64,000 nt of DNA from Candidatus Gastranaerophilales bacterium (GCA_944323145.1 CALURJ010000003.1:82011-146010), one strand, 5' to 3'; positions 8,077-19,072 are shown, counted from the stretch's first letter. The notes: generated by a model from the letters alone, not told the origin. Translations and numbers: made by a program.

Positions 8077-8633
8077 TCTTGACTTTCTCCATGTTCAATT
8101 TTTTTCTGATACTCAATCCAGAGTCCGATAAATATCGAAAGAATTATGAGTATAGCTGGCGGAGCTTTAAAACATGCTGATAATATAAATATTAAAAAGA
8201 AAATCCCGCATGTGAATTTATCTACAATACTTTTTTTCCACATTTCCTTGATTGCAAGAAATACCAGAATTACAACCCCGATACCAACACCCCAAAAAAT
8301 GCTCTGTATAAATTTTAGTCTTATAATTTCTTCAATTAGCTTTGCGATAATAATTATTGAGATAAATGCTGGCATGGTTATTCCAACAGCTGCTGCAAAT
8401 GCCCCCGCTGTTTTTTTTAGTTTGTAGCCTACAAATATAGCTGTGTTGGCGGCAATAATACCGGGAACACTCTGTCCAAGTGCATAATATTCACATAACT
8501 CGTCATCATCTATCCAATTTCTTTTGTCAACGAGTTCAGACTGCAAAAGCGGCAGGATTACATATCCTCCGCCTAGCAGTAAAGTTCCTACTTTAAAAAA
8601 GGTTTTGAAAATTTGGTATAAAGTCTTTTCCAT
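8073..8633 (-). CDS. Chromate transporter family protein (half-size, first of pair)
   Basis: 186 residues with CHR-domain motifs FFKVGTLLLGGGYVILPLLQ (N-terminus) and SVPGIIAANTAIFVGYKLKK, plus several membrane helices. It overlaps its partner at 7546-8076 by 4 nt, as expected for subunits made in equal amounts that assemble in inverted orientation in the inner membrane. The two share the same motif order but little else, an old duplication typical of the family. It starts 5 nt after the atpC stop. Substrate specificity for chromate is a family label and is not shown here. Confidence 0.88.
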   Translation of the reverse strand: MEKTLYQIFKTFFKVGTLLLGGGYVILPLLQSELVDKRNWIDDDELCEYYALGQSVPGIIAANTAIFVGYKLKKTAGAFAAAVGITMPAFISIIIIAKLIEEIIRLKFIQSIFWGVGIGVVILVFLAIKEMWKKSIVDKFTCGIFFLIFILSACFKAPPAILIILSIFIGLWIEYQKKIEHGESQE

Positions 8634-8638
8634 ACGTA

Positions 8639-9031
8639 TTATGAATTGAGAGTTGCTTTTAATCTTGCCATTGCTCTTGCCATTGCAGCTTCGGCTCGTT
8701 TGGCGTCAATTTGGGCATCCTTATTGGCTAATAATTCTTTAGCTCTTTTTAAAGCTTCTTTGGCTCGTGTAACATCAATTTCATCCCCGCATTCGGCTGT
8801 TGATGTTAAAATTAAAGCTTCATTGTCTTTAAATTGAAAAACTCCGCCCATAGTTGTAAAGTATTTTGAATCGTTATTTTTTACGGCCTTTGTAACTCCG
8901 ATATCAAGAGCAGCCATTACAGGAACGTGATTTTTCAAAATACCTATTTCGCCGTCTGTTGTTTTTGTGTAAACTTCATCAACGTCTTCGTCAAATACAA
9001 CTCTTTCCTGTGTGATTATTTTTAAATGCAT
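8639..9031 (-). CDS. atpC: F1Fo ATP synthase epsilon subunit
   Basis: 130 residues. The N-terminal beta-sandwich is recognisable by MHLKIITQERVVFDEDVDEVYTKTTDGEIGILKNHVPVMAAL. The C-terminal helical hairpin is Ala/Lys/Arg-rich (VTRAKEALKRAKELLANKDAQIDAKRAEAAMARAMARL). Epsilon couples rotation to the beta subunits and can inhibit ATP hydrolysis. It lies 85 nt after atpD on the same strand. No alpha, gamma, delta or Fo genes are nearby. A separate beta-epsilon unit is the arrangement of Cyanobacteria and chloroplasts (where the genes are called atpB and atpE). Confidence 0.95.
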   Translation of the reverse strand: MHLKIITQERVVFDEDVDEVYTKTTDGEIGILKNHVPVMAALDIGVTKAVKNNDSKYFTTMGGVFQFKDNEALILTSTAECGDEIDVTRAKEALKRAKELLANKDAQIDAKRAEAAMARAMARLKATLNS

Positions 9032-9116
9032 AAAAATTCCTTTCAGAAAGCTGAAAGCTAAAAGGGCTTAAGGTTTCTGAAATGTTTGCCTTCCTGCCCT
9101 CCTGCCCTCATATCTT

Positions 9117-10535
<1,419 letters not shown>

Positions 10536-10590
10536 TTAATAAATTTATTATAATACAAGAAAAAAAAATAACAAATATGTAATTTGAGAA

Positions 10591-10980
10591 TTTACATAAG
10601 GCATGTTATCGGAAACTAAAAACAAACTAACCCTACTTTATTTGCCTCCGGCGGATCTTCCAGACTGTGGCTTTTGGGGTGGCAAAAGTGCCTCAAACCC
10701 AATGAGTAATAAAAAGATTCGACCATTAATGGAGCGAATAATTAATGTTAGCGAAACAAGAACAAAACGACTGTTGTTTGAGCGGTTATGAGATTGCGGA
10801 TCAAGTCCGCAATGACAAAAATTTAGCGAGTTCAGTCGTTTTTGGTTGAGCGTTACAATTAATTAATGAGCGAAATGTCGGTCGAGAGTTTCTTTGCGAT
10901 ACTTTCTTGTCGGTACAAGAAAGTATCAACAAGGTATCTTTAGTAGATTGTTTTACTTCCCGTAACATGCCTTATGTAAA
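10591..10980. mobile_element. 390-bp element with 18-bp terminal inverted repeats (MITE-like)
   Basis: TTTACATAAGGCATGTTA at 10591-10608 is matched exactly by its reverse complement at 10963-10980. A few further inner bases also match with gaps. Inside are a perfect 13-bp hairpin with a 4-base loop (10898-10927), a small palindrome at 10792-10816 and further A/T-rich inverted segments. No transposase is encoded; a 62-codon reading frame starting in the left repeat looks spurious. A 3-bp AAT flank could be a target duplication but is too short to rely on. The element fills the divergent gap between atpD and the kinase gene. Confidence 0.65.
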
Positions 10981-11043
10981 ATTTATTTATATTAAACTAG
11001 CAAAAAAATTTTTTCTTGTGTATTATATTTTGCATAACTTTTT

Positions 11044-11913
11044 ATGGACGATATAATGCAATTGTTAATTGAAAAAGAACTGAATTCTGATGACAAGATT
11101 TTGAAGCCTGACTTCAACTCCAAAACCGGAAGGGAATTTCTTGCGTTTTATCTGCAAACTAAGTTTAAACAAATTCTTGCTTATGATAAAAGGTGTGAAC
11201 ATCCGGTTTTTAAAGAAGTTAATCCGACTTTTATTAACAGATTTACAAAGCGTCTGATTAATAATCCTTCAAAACGCTTTTTGATAGGTATTTCAGGAGA
11301 ATCTGCATCAGGGAAATCAACTATCTGCAAGGAAATAAAAAATACTATAGAGCAGCTTTCCATGCCTGTTTCCGTTTTAAGTACCGATAACTATTTCAAT
11401 GACATTTCGAATTTGATTAAGCAATACGGAAGTTTTGATAATTTGCGTGATAACGGGTATGATATTGATGCTCCTGAAAGCTTTCAGCTTGACTTGTTGA
11501 AAAATGATTTGGAAGCTCTTTCGCATGGGCTTGATATTAAGGCGCCTAAATATGTCCCTAACGGAACAGGTGTATCTATCCCGGAGGCTATTGAAGTTTG
11601 TTCTGACAAAATTATTGTTGTTGAAGGAATTGCAACAATGTATAAAGATGTTAAAGATGTATTTGATGTAAAAATATATATAGAAACGGAAAGTGACATC
11701 AGACGGGAAAGAATTATTAAGCGTGCTGTAACAGAGCGTAATCAGGATGAAGAAAATGCGTGCAAACACTGGGAATATCTTCTTCACGCCGGTGAAAAAT
11801 ATGTTAAGCCGTGCAGGGAATATGCAGATTTTGTTTTGGATGGGAACTCGGATTTGCATTATTTGGATCAAATTCTAGAATATATTTATGCTGTTACAAA
11901 TAATTTTCAATAA
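11044..11913 (+). CDS. Uridine kinase/phosphoribulokinase-like P-loop kinase
   Basis: 289 residues with a P-loop GESASGKST (85-93) after an ~80-residue helical N-terminal extension. Next come STDNYF (a typical uridine-kinase STDDFY-like substrate motif), DAPESFQLDLL and IIVVEGIATMY. These mark the PRK/uridine-kinase family of nucleoside or sugar kinases. Uridine kinase or a related pantothenate-kinase-like activity is possible; the N-terminal extension is unlike classical Udk. No pathway partner is adjacent. It is transcribed away from atpD, with the repeat element between them. Confidence 0.75.
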   Translation: MDDIMQLLIEKELNSDDKILKPDFNSKTGREFLAFYLQTKFKQILAYDKRCEHPVFKEVNPTFINRFTKRLINNPSKRFLIGISGESASGKSTICKEIKNTIEQLSMPVSVLSTDNYFNDISNLIKQYGSFDNLRDNGYDIDAPESFQLDLLKNDLEALSHGLDIKAPKYVPNGTGVSIPEAIEVCSDKIIVVEGIATMYKDVKDVFDVKIYIETESDIRRERIIKRAVTERNQDEENACKHWEYLLHAGEKYVKPCREYADFVLDGNSDLHYLDQILEYIYAVTNNFQ

Positions 11914-12078
11914 CTTTTCTTAATATTTTTGAAAATTTTGCCCTAAATAAAAAAGTATGATAAACTAACAATTAGTTATAATTGTGTATTTATTTTGAAT
12001 TAAATACACTAAATAATTGATACGGTAATTATTATATTTATTTATAATTGTACTGTATATAAAAGAAATAGGTGGCAA

Positions 12079-12795
12079 GTGAGTAGGAATTTTATAGAGA
12101 GATTTAGCGAAGAATTAGCAAAAGATAATTTTTGGAACCTGAATAAAAAGATAGGGGTTGTGCTTGTTGTCGTATTTTTAGCTGTAATTATGCTTAATAC
12201 TACCGGTTGTACACAGAATAATCAGGTAGAAGATATTACTGCTATACCATCTCCGGATCAAATTCAAAAAGAAAAAGTGAATGTCGGAAATGATGGAGAA
12301 AACGGTGCAATAGCAAAAGATGATGATGTTGCTATTGTTTCTGATCAAGAAGCATTAAAAGACAACAATTCTATGGTTGCTATGTCTGTTGAAGATATGG
12401 GAAGATCCGACCCTTTTCTTCCGGAGTCCGAAAAAATTGTTGTGAAACCAAAACCGAAAAATTTTGATCTTTTACCTCCGCCTGAATCTATAGTTGTAGA
12501 TTCAACTGCTACGGATGTTATAGGGACAAAAGTATCCGGTATTATGTTTGACAGTATAAATCCTTCCGCAATTCTTAATATTAGCGGCTCAGATTATCTT
12601 GTTAGATCCGGAGATATTATTAACGGTTATAAAGTTTTGTCAATTGGACGTGATAATGTTACCGTTCAGTCAGGCAGCAACGTTTATAAAGCAGGTGTAG
12701 GTGAATTATTTACAGGCGAAGGAATTAACTTCAACACAATTTCTAACCTGGAAACTAAGTTTGGCGGCAGAAAAAATACTGTCAATAAAAAATAA
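12079..12795 (+). CDS. PilP/GspC-like inner-membrane protein of the pilus/type II secretion operon
   Basis: 238 residues starting at GTG after AGGTGG. A single hydrophobic helix (residues ~25-44) follows a 24-residue cytoplasmic N-terminus. Then comes a low-complexity acidic stretch and a C-terminal beta-rich domain (GTKVSGIMFDSINPSAILNI, YLVRSGDIINGYKVLSIGRDNVTV) that resembles the periplasmic homology region of GspC/PilP. That region contacts the secretin. A cysteine follows TTG at the helix end, but the lipobox is weak. The secretin gene begins 25 nt downstream, supporting the role. The family call is from pattern and context, not a strong motif. Confidence 0.72.
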   Translation: MSRNFIERFSEELAKDNFWNLNKKIGVVLVVVFLAVIMLNTTGCTQNNQVEDITAIPSPDQIQKEKVNVGNDGENGAIAKDDDVAIVSDQEALKDNNSMVAMSVEDMGRSDPFLPESEKIVVKPKPKNFDLLPPPESIVVDSTATDVIGTKVSGIMFDSINPSAILNISGSDYLVRSGDIINGYKVLSIGRDNVTVQSGSNVYKAGVGELFTGEGINFNTISNLETKFGGRKNTVNKK

Positions 12796-12820
12796 ATGTA
12801 AATAAAAATCAGGAGCAGAT

Positions 12821-14767
12821 ATGAAAAATAGTATGATGAAAAAATTAATTGCAGGATTTATGTTAACGACATTTATATTTTCTAATGGTTTGTTAACATC
12901 TTTAGCAATGGAAGATGCGGCTGTTATGCAATATGGCGAGCCTGACAAACCATTGCTGCGTAACGAGGATAAGGACCTTAGTTCTTTAAAGTTAAAAGGG
13001 GATGTAAGTTTTACGGATAAGAATATTCCAATAAGCATAAGTCTGAGGGATTCTGATGTAAAACAGGTTTTGAGAATGTTTGCCGACAAGGCAGGCATGA
13101 ATATTATTTTTCATAATTCTGTATCTGGAACGGTTACACTTGACCTTGTAGATGTCCCGTTGAATGATGCTTTTGATATGGTTATGGAAATAAATGATTT
13201 GAACTATGCTGTTCAAGGAAATACTATTATTGTCGCTCCTAACGGAACAAGCGGGTTTAATCTTGCTAAGCAGGATATGACTATGATCCCTGTAAAATAT
13301 GTAAGTGCTGCTGCATTGGCTGACTTTTTAAATAAAAATATTTATGCAATGAATAAATCAGGGCTTTCATCATCTGAAATTGTTACAACTAATCCTGTAA
13401 CAAATGAATTGATTATATTCGGCGGTAAAAATGATGTGGCTATTGCACGTAAAATTGTTGATAGATTTGATAAAAAACCACAGACAACTGTATTTAAAGT
13501 AAACCATACAACTCCTGCAGAGATGGCAGATATGATTTGTAATATGTTAATGCCTGCTTCAGGAGCAACCGGGGGTGGTCCCGCAACCGGCGGTGGTCCC
13601 GCAACCGGCGGTGGCGGCGGAGTTTCTTCTGGAACTGCAGTCCCAGCTCCGTCAGGTGCAGCAACAGGTGGTGCGGCAGGTATAATGACTGGAGCAGCAG
13701 CTGCTTCAGGTGGTGCTGGCGGAGCTGGTGGAGCAACCGGCGGCGGTGGCTCAAGTTCTATGAAACTTAATGCCGGTACTGTTGCTTGTACAATTGATGG
13801 AAAATCCGGTGGCGAGATGACCGCTCTTGGATTGCAAAACCTTTCTATAGCTTATTATTCTCAGCTCGGGACTATAAATGTTATAGGCGGTTCTGAGCAG
13901 CAGATTGAAATGATAAAAGATTTTATTACTCAGACAGATAAAAAACAGCCTCAGGCTTATCTTGAAGTATCAATTATAGAAATGAATGAAACCGGCAGTA
14001 AAGAACTTCATAACAGTTGGACATTTATGAGTAATACTTTTTCTGCGACATTTAGCGGTACAACAACTCAAACAGATCCTATGCATCCGATATTTATAAC
14101 AGGAAGCGGATACGATGTTTATGACACTACAAGTGAAACACCTACTGTTGTTAACAGACTTACACCATTCAGCGGTCCTGTTAATATTTCATATGCAATT
14201 AATTATTTGATACAAAATTCAAAAGGACGTGTTGTAGCTAATCCGAAAATTTTGGTTACTAACGGAGAAGCTTCTACTATTGATATTACTCAGGATTATA
14301 TTGAAACAACAGAAACTGAACAGAGTGCATATACAGGTGGTGTAGTTGCTTCCAGAACTTATAATATTGGTGAAGACGCCGGTATAAAAGTGGAAATAAC
14401 TCCTTTTATTAGCCCTGACGGTTATGTAACATTGAATATTAAACCTGAATATGCTACTATTTTGGAACAAATTCCGGGAGAAGATGAAAACGGAACTTAT
14501 ATTGCAGCAACTTTGCTTTCAAGAAGAAACCTTGATTTGAAAAATGTAAGAATTAAAGATGGAGAAACTCTTGTAATCGGCGGTTTAATCCAGGAAGAAG
14601 AACAGAAGACAATAGGTAAAGTGCCTATTTTAGGCGATATTCCGTTAATCGGGCTATTGTTCAGAGATACTACATCAAGAAAAACTAAAAACGAGATGAT
14701 AATAATGATTACTCCGAAAATAGTTACGGATACGGAGGATGCGGTTGGAAACGCCGACACGTTATAA
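12821..14767 (+). CDS. Type IV pilus/type II secretion secretin (PilQ/GspD-like)
   Basis: 648 residues. A signal peptide (residues 1-~29) is followed by an STN/N-domain (PISISLRDSDVKQVLRMFADKAGMNIIF), an N1-type domain (VKYVSAAALADFLNKN, TNELIIFGG) and the C-terminal secretin domain. The latter contains VVANPKILVTNGEAS, ISPDGYVTLNIKPEY and VIGGLIQEEEQKTIGKVPILGDIPLIGLLF. It would form the gated outer-membrane ring for pili or exoproteins. Residues ~247-310 are Gly/Ala/Thr-rich and include three tandem 18-nt units (13565-13618, encoding ATGGGP). The ribosome site AGGAG is well placed. It lies in an operon with the PilP-like gene, PilB and PilC. Confidence 0.93.
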   Translation: MKNSMMKKLIAGFMLTTFIFSNGLLTSLAMEDAAVMQYGEPDKPLLRNEDKDLSSLKLKGDVSFTDKNIPISISLRDSDVKQVLRMFADKAGMNIIFHNSVSGTVTLDLVDVPLNDAFDMVMEINDLNYAVQGNTIIVAPNGTSGFNLAKQDMTMIPVKYVSAAALADFLNKNIYAMNKSGLSSSEIVTTNPVTNELIIFGGKNDVAIARKIVDRFDKKPQTTVFKVNHTTPAEMADMICNMLMPASGATGGGPATGGGPATGGGGGVSSGTAVPAPSGAATGGAAGIMTGAAAASGGAGGAGGATGGGGSSSMKLNAGTVACTIDGKSGGEMTALGLQNLSIAYYSQLGTINVIGGSEQQIEMIKDFITQTDKKQPQAYLEVSIIEMNETGSKELHNSWTFMSNTFSATFSGTTTQTDPMHPIFITGSGYDVYDTTSETPTVVNRLTPFSGPVNISYAINYLIQNSKGRVVANPKILVTNGEASTIDITQDYIETTETEQSAYTGGVVASRTYNIGEDAGIKVEITPFISPDGYVTLNIKPEYATILEQIPGEDENGTYIAATLLSRRNLDLKNVRIKDGETLVIGGLIQEEEQKTIGKVPILGDIPLIGLLFRDTTSRKTKNEMIIMITPKIVTDTEDAVGNADTL

Positions 14768-14785
14768 ATATAATATTGATATAAA

Positions 14786-16795
14786 ATGAATGAACTACTA
14801 AGCAGGTTAAAAAACAGTATCAATTCGCAGATACTGCATAAAGTAAACAGCGCACTATTGGAACAATATAAATTTGTTCCAATTAGTGTTAAAGACAATT
14901 TCCTGTTTGTAGCTATTAATTCAGCTTCGGATAAAGAGGTTATTAACCTTAAACTGAAAGAGTTTTATCCGCAGCAGATTAAATTTATTCAGGTGCCTGA
15001 TCAGGATTTATCCGATTTAATTGCAAGTTTAAAGGATGAATTTAATAAAGACACTTCTGATGATGGTACGTCAAAGCAGGTTCGCTTAGGTGAACTGCTT
15101 GTTCAAAAAGGTTATATCAATGATGTACAACTTCTTCAGGCGCTTGCGGAAAGTAAACGCCAAAAAATTCCTATAGGTTCTACTTTATTTAAACTCGGCT
15201 TTATTACTCTTGACCAGTTAAAAGAAATACTGCATCTTCAAACCGGGTATGATCTTGTTACTCCGGAACAGCTTGCTTCTCAGGAAAAGTTTATTAAAAT
15301 TTTGCCTGAGGATTTTATTAAAACAAATAAAATTATCCCGATATCTTCTGACGGAAAAACTTTAATCCTTGGTGTTGTTACTCCTGTAAAGCCTGACGTT
15401 CTTAAGGAAATTATTTATTTAACAGGGCAAAATCCAAAACAGCTTTTAATGACTCATTATGAGTTTGAAAACTCATTAAATACTTTTTTCAGTGAACAGA
15501 AAAAAGAAACTGAAAGGGTAATTAAGCAGATTGAGAGCGAAGCTGAAGATTTTGAAGTTGAAGAATCGCTTGCAGATATGGTTGATAAACAGCTCAAGGA
15601 TTCAACCGGCTCTGTCGCAAAGTTCGTTAATCAGATTATTACTAACGCGATTGACAATAAGGTTTCAGATATTCACATAGAACCCAGACTTTCAGGTTAT
15701 ATTGTCAGATACAGAAAAGACGGCATGCTTCAAAAAGTTCTTGATATCCCGCCTAAGGTTGAAACATCTGTTATCGCCCGTTTCAAGGTTTTGTCAAGAA
15801 TGAACATTGCAGAACACAGGCGTCCGCAGGACGGTACTTTTTCAATTAAATATAAAAACGGTTCTTATGACTTCCGTATTAACACGCTGCCTGTTTCCGG
15901 AAAGGAAAAGGTCTGTATCCGTATTCTTGCTCCTGCAGTAAGCTTGAACGCTGATGACAAAAATATTAAACTTATCGGCGGTACTGATGAAGATATTGCA
16001 AAAATTAAGAATATGGTCAGCTGCCCGAACGGTATTATTCTTACATCTGGTCCTACAGGTTCCGGTAAAACAACTACTCTGTATTCTGTACTGAAAAGTT
16101 TGAATGATGAAGATGTAAATATTACAACAATTGAAGACCCGATAGAAATTAAGCTTGAAGGGATTAACCAGTCACAGATTAACGCCAAAGCTGGTATTAC
16201 ATTTGCATCATGTATGCGTGCAATCTTAAGACAAGACCCTGATATCATTCTGGTAGGTGAAATTCGTGACTATGAAACTCTGGAGATTGCAATTTCTGCA
16301 GCCTTAACAGGTCACCTTGTATTGAGTACGGTTCACACAAACTCTGCTGCAGCAACTGTTACCCGTTTAATTGAAATGGGCGCGAAAGATTACCTTGTTT
16401 CTTCAACCCTGTCCGGAGTTATAGCACAACGTCTGGTCAGAAAATTGTGTGATGATTGTAAGGAGCAGTATTCTCCAACACATGATGAAGCAAGACAAAT
16501 TATTGCCAATGAAGGTGAAATTCAGGAATTTATGAAAAAACCTATATATAGAGCAAAAGGTTGTGCAAAATGTGATTTTACAGGTTATAAAGGCAGGCTC
16601 GGTGTATATGAAATTATGACTATTACAAAAGAAATTAAAAAGTTGATTGCAAGAGGTGCACATGATTTGGAAATTGAAGAATCTGCAGTGAAAAACGGTA
16701 TGAGAACACTTCACCAATCTTGTATAAATCATATACTTAACGGAGAAACTACAATAGATGAATTCGTAAGGGTTCTCGGGGTTGTAAATGAATAG
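14786..16795 (+). CDS. pilB: Type IV pilus assembly / type II secretion ATPase (PilB/GspE)
   Basis: 669 residues. The N-terminal region holds two MshEN/T2SSE-N-like modules (VRLGELLVQKGYINDVQLLQAL). The C-terminal ATPase has Walker A GPTGSGKTTT (~422-431), the Asp box (TTIEDPIEI), Walker B (ILVGEIRDYETLEIA), the His box (GHLVLSTVHTNSA) and a zinc site made of two CxxC pairs (LCDDC and GCAKC). It powers pilin assembly from the cytoplasmic side. PilB versus GspE cannot be settled by sequence alone. The pilT and pilin genes in this window favour a pilus. It is flanked by secretin and pilC. Confidence 0.93.
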   Translation: MNELLSRLKNSINSQILHKVNSALLEQYKFVPISVKDNFLFVAINSASDKEVINLKLKEFYPQQIKFIQVPDQDLSDLIASLKDEFNKDTSDDGTSKQVRLGELLVQKGYINDVQLLQALAESKRQKIPIGSTLFKLGFITLDQLKEILHLQTGYDLVTPEQLASQEKFIKILPEDFIKTNKIIPISSDGKTLILGVVTPVKPDVLKEIIYLTGQNPKQLLMTHYEFENSLNTFFSEQKKETERVIKQIESEAEDFEVEESLADMVDKQLKDSTGSVAKFVNQIITNAIDNKVSDIHIEPRLSGYIVRYRKDGMLQKVLDIPPKVETSVIARFKVLSRMNIAEHRRPQDGTFSIKYKNGSYDFRINTLPVSGKEKVCIRILAPAVSLNADDKNIKLIGGTDEDIAKIKNMVSCPNGIILTSGPTGSGKTTTLYSVLKSLNDEDVNITTIEDPIEIKLEGINQSQINAKAGITFASCMRAILRQDPDIILVGEIRDYETLEIAISAALTGHLVLSTVHTNSAAATVTRLIEMGAKDYLVSSTLSGVIAQRLVRKLCDDCKEQYSPTHDEARQIIANEGEIQEFMKKPIYRAKGCAKCDFTGYKGRLGVYEIMTITKEIKKLIARGAHDLEIEESAVKNGMRTLHQSCINHILNGETTIDEFVRVLGVVNE

Positions 16796-16803
16796 GAGAT
16801 ACT

Positions 16804-18027
16804 ATGACGATATATAGTTATATAGCACTAAAGAATAATAAAGATATTGTTAAAGGTAAGGTTGATGCTGCTGACCAAAGGGAGGCAAGAGAAGCCATAA
16901 GAAAACTCGGGTTTATTCCGACCAAGGTTTATGAAGAAAAATCCAAGGAAGATGAAAAGAACGCTAAAAAAGATGTTAAGGGCGGCAAGGTTCATAAACT
17001 CGGGCTTCAAGATCGTATTGATTTTACCTCAACGCTTCAAATTCTTGCACAGGCCGGTATCCCTATTATTGAATCATTAATGTTTATTGAAAATGACGCT
17101 GCAAAGTTAAAAGTACGTGAGGTTGCTAAGGAATTAAGACGCCAGATTATGGCAGGTGCGACTTTTGCCGATACCGTTGCTAAGTATCCGGAACAATTTG
17201 GACAGGTTTATATCGGTCTTGTAAAAGCCGGTGAAGATTCCGGTGAATTGGAAAAAACATTACAACGTTTGTTGGAACTTCAACAAAAAGAAGCAAATAT
17301 CAGAGGTAAGGTTATTGGAACATTGATGTATCCTATGTTCGTTATACTTTTGGCAATTATTATCGTACTTGTTATGTTAATGTTTGTATTCCCTGTATTT
17401 AAAGAAATGTTTGACGGTATGGGGAAAGAACTTCCCTGGATTACGGCAACATTGATGAGTGCGGGTGTATTTTTGAAAACGTACTGGTTTTTTGCCCCTA
17501 TAATTGTCGGTTCAATTGTCGGAACTTGTACATTTATAATGAAATGGCAGCCTTCAAAGAGAAAAGTTGATGAATATGTTTTAAAGGTTCCTCTTCTTTC
17601 TTCTCTTATTGAATACTCAAATTTTGCAAACTTTATTGCAGTTATGCAGGTTGCTTATGATGCGGGTGTTCCGATTATTGAGTGTTTGTATCTTGCAAAT
17701 ATGACTTTGACAAATCATACTTTGAAAACAAAGGTTGAAACAGCAACATTAAAGGTTCAGCAGGGGCAGCATTTATCTATTGCCCTGCGATCAACACGTG
17801 TTATGCCGAAAATGATTTTGTTTATGATTGCCACCGGTGAACAATCAGGTAACCTTGGGGAAATGTTATTACAGGCAACTTCCTATATTGATAAAATGCT
17901 TGACGGTATTATTGATACGATGACGAAGATGATTGAACCGATAATGCTTATCGTAATCGGTAGTATCGTATTAACTCTGGCTCTTGCTCTGTACTTACCG
18001 TTGTTCAACTCTTATATGACAGATTAA
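16804..18027 (+). CDS. pilC: Type IV pilus / type II secretion platform protein (PilC/GspF)
   Basis: 407 residues with two repeated GspF domains (residues ~70-195 and ~270-400), each followed by membrane helices. Key motifs are FTSTLQILAQAGIPIIESL and the second copy FANFIAVMQVAYDAGVPIIECL, with GLVKAGEDSGELEKTL and MIATGEQSGNLGEML. The protein sits in the inner membrane and links the assembly ATPase to pilin insertion. AGGAG precedes the ATG, 8 nt after the pilB stop. It is the fourth gene of the pilus operon; an SDR gene follows after 12 nt. Confidence 0.94.
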   Translation: MTIYSYIALKNNKDIVKGKVDAADQREAREAIRKLGFIPTKVYEEKSKEDEKNAKKDVKGGKVHKLGLQDRIDFTSTLQILAQAGIPIIESLMFIENDAAKLKVREVAKELRRQIMAGATFADTVAKYPEQFGQVYIGLVKAGEDSGELEKTLQRLLELQQKEANIRGKVIGTLMYPMFVILLAIIIVLVMLMFVFPVFKEMFDGMGKELPWITATLMSAGVFLKTYWFFAPIIVGSIVGTCTFIMKWQPSKRKVDEYVLKVPLLSSLIEYSNFANFIAVMQVAYDAGVPIIECLYLANMTLTNHTLKTKVETATLKVQQGQHLSIALRSTRVMPKMILFMIATGEQSGNLGEMLLQATSYIDKMLDGIIDTMTKMIEPIMLIVIGSIVLTLALALYLPLFNSYMTD

Positions 18028-18039
18028 TAAGGACAAAGA

Positions 18040-18858
18040 ATGAAAAAGACTTATGTTATTACAGGAACTACATCAGGTATCGGAAAAACTTTATTAGAAG
18101 CTTTTGCAAAAGATAATATTGTTTTTGCCGGTTACAGAAATGAGAAGTATCTTGAAGATTTAAAATTCGTTTCTGATAATGTAATTCCTTTCTATATTAA
18201 TATGGAAAGAAAAGAGTCAATAGCTCAGGCTGCTGCTTATATAAAATCAAAAACTGATAAAATCGATACAATTATAAATGTTGCAGGATGTGTTGTTGCA
18301 GGCTTAATTGATAGAATTGATGTTGATGATATAAGAAAACAGTTTGAAGTGAATACATTTTCTCATCTTGATTTAACCCAGAGGCTTCTGCCTTTGCTGA
18401 GGGATGGGAAAGTTATTAACATTAGTTCAATGGCAAGTTTTGGCATATTTCCGTTTGTTGCGCCTTATTGTGCATCAAAGCGGGCTTTGGATATTCTTTT
18501 TAATTCTCTGGCAGTTGAGTCAAATATTAAAGTCGTCTCTGTGAAACCAGGTGTAATTGCAACTCCTCTGTGGGGAAAATCAGTTGAAATAAATAAAAAG
18601 TCAATAGAGAGATGCAAAGAATATGAAAAAGAAATGCAGTATATGGTTGCAAATGCAAGGAAAAACGAAACTAACGGACTTAATGTTCACAGAGTTACGG
18701 ATTTAGTAATAAAAATTGACAGGATGGAAAATCCAAAGTCGTCTTATACTGTAGGCAGGGACGCTTTTTTTGCAAAGCTGGTTTCCAAACTTCCGCAGGA
18801 TTGGCTCAATAAGATGATAAAATACGGGATTAAAGCTAAGGTTTCTTCCTTAAAATAA
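18040..18858 (+). CDS. Short-chain dehydrogenase/reductase
   Basis: 272 residues with the SDR motifs TGTTSGIGK (residues ~7-15), INVAG, catalytic serine in INISSMAS and YCASK (Tyr-x3-Lys). The substrate is unknown. It starts 12 nt after pilC with an AAGGA site, so it is probably the last gene of that transcript, though a link with pili is not obvious. The C-terminal ~60 residues (RMENPKSSYTVGRDAFFAKLVSKLPQDWLN) resemble those of SDRs acting on retinoid- or lipid-like substrates. Its 3' end overlaps a small convergent gene by 23 nt. Confidence 0.85.
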   Translation: MKKTYVITGTTSGIGKTLLEAFAKDNIVFAGYRNEKYLEDLKFVSDNVIPFYINMERKESIAQAAAYIKSKTDKIDTIINVAGCVVAGLIDRIDVDDIRKQFEVNTFSHLDLTQRLLPLLRDGKVINISSMASFGIFPFVAPYCASKRALDILFNSLAVESNIKVVSVKPGVIATPLWGKSVEINKKSIERCKEYEKEMQYMVANARKNETNGLNVHRVTDLVIKIDRMENPKSSYTVGRDAFFAKLVSKLPQDWLNKMIKYGIKAKVSSLK

Positions 18859-19072
18859 TTTCGTAATTTAAAACCTCTGCAATTTCTGCAAGTTCAGTGA
18901 CACGCAGTCTTTTGTGCTTAAGCTTGTTATAAAGATTTCTGACGCTGTCTTTTTTATCAAAAAGTTCATTTACGGCATATTTTAGAAGAGTCATATTGAG
19001 ACCTTCAATGTTAGCCAAATATTTTAATTGTTTAGACAAATTTTTTGTGTCAAGTTTAATTTCATCTGCCAT
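18836..19072 (-). CDS. Small hypothetical protein, possibly helix-turn-helix
   Basis: 78 residues from the ATG at 19072; an in-frame start 36 nt upstream adds a Tyr/Ile-rich tail that looks non-coding. The sequence is helical and basic, with NLYNKLKHKRLRVTELAEIAEVLNYEIILRKK resembling the second half of a small Xre-type HTH domain, in which case it could bind DNA. No ribosome site is clear. The 3' end overlaps the convergent SDR gene by 23 nt. It stands alone, with rimO diverging on the other side. Coding status is likely because of codon pattern and good composition; function is not known. Confidence 0.55.
   Translation of the reverse strand: MADEIKLDTKNLSKQLKYLANIEGLNMTLLKYAVNELFDKKDSVRNLYNKLKHKRLRVTELAEIAEVLNYEIILRKKP

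Noticed and set aside
10603..10791. 62-codon frame inside the inverted-repeat element
   Set aside because: It starts within the terminal repeat, has no ribosome site and crosses palindromes; composition is not protein-like.
10581..10990. Target-site duplication around the 390-bp element
   Set aside because: Only a 3-bp AAT match can be proposed in A/T-rich flanks, which is not distinguishable from chance.
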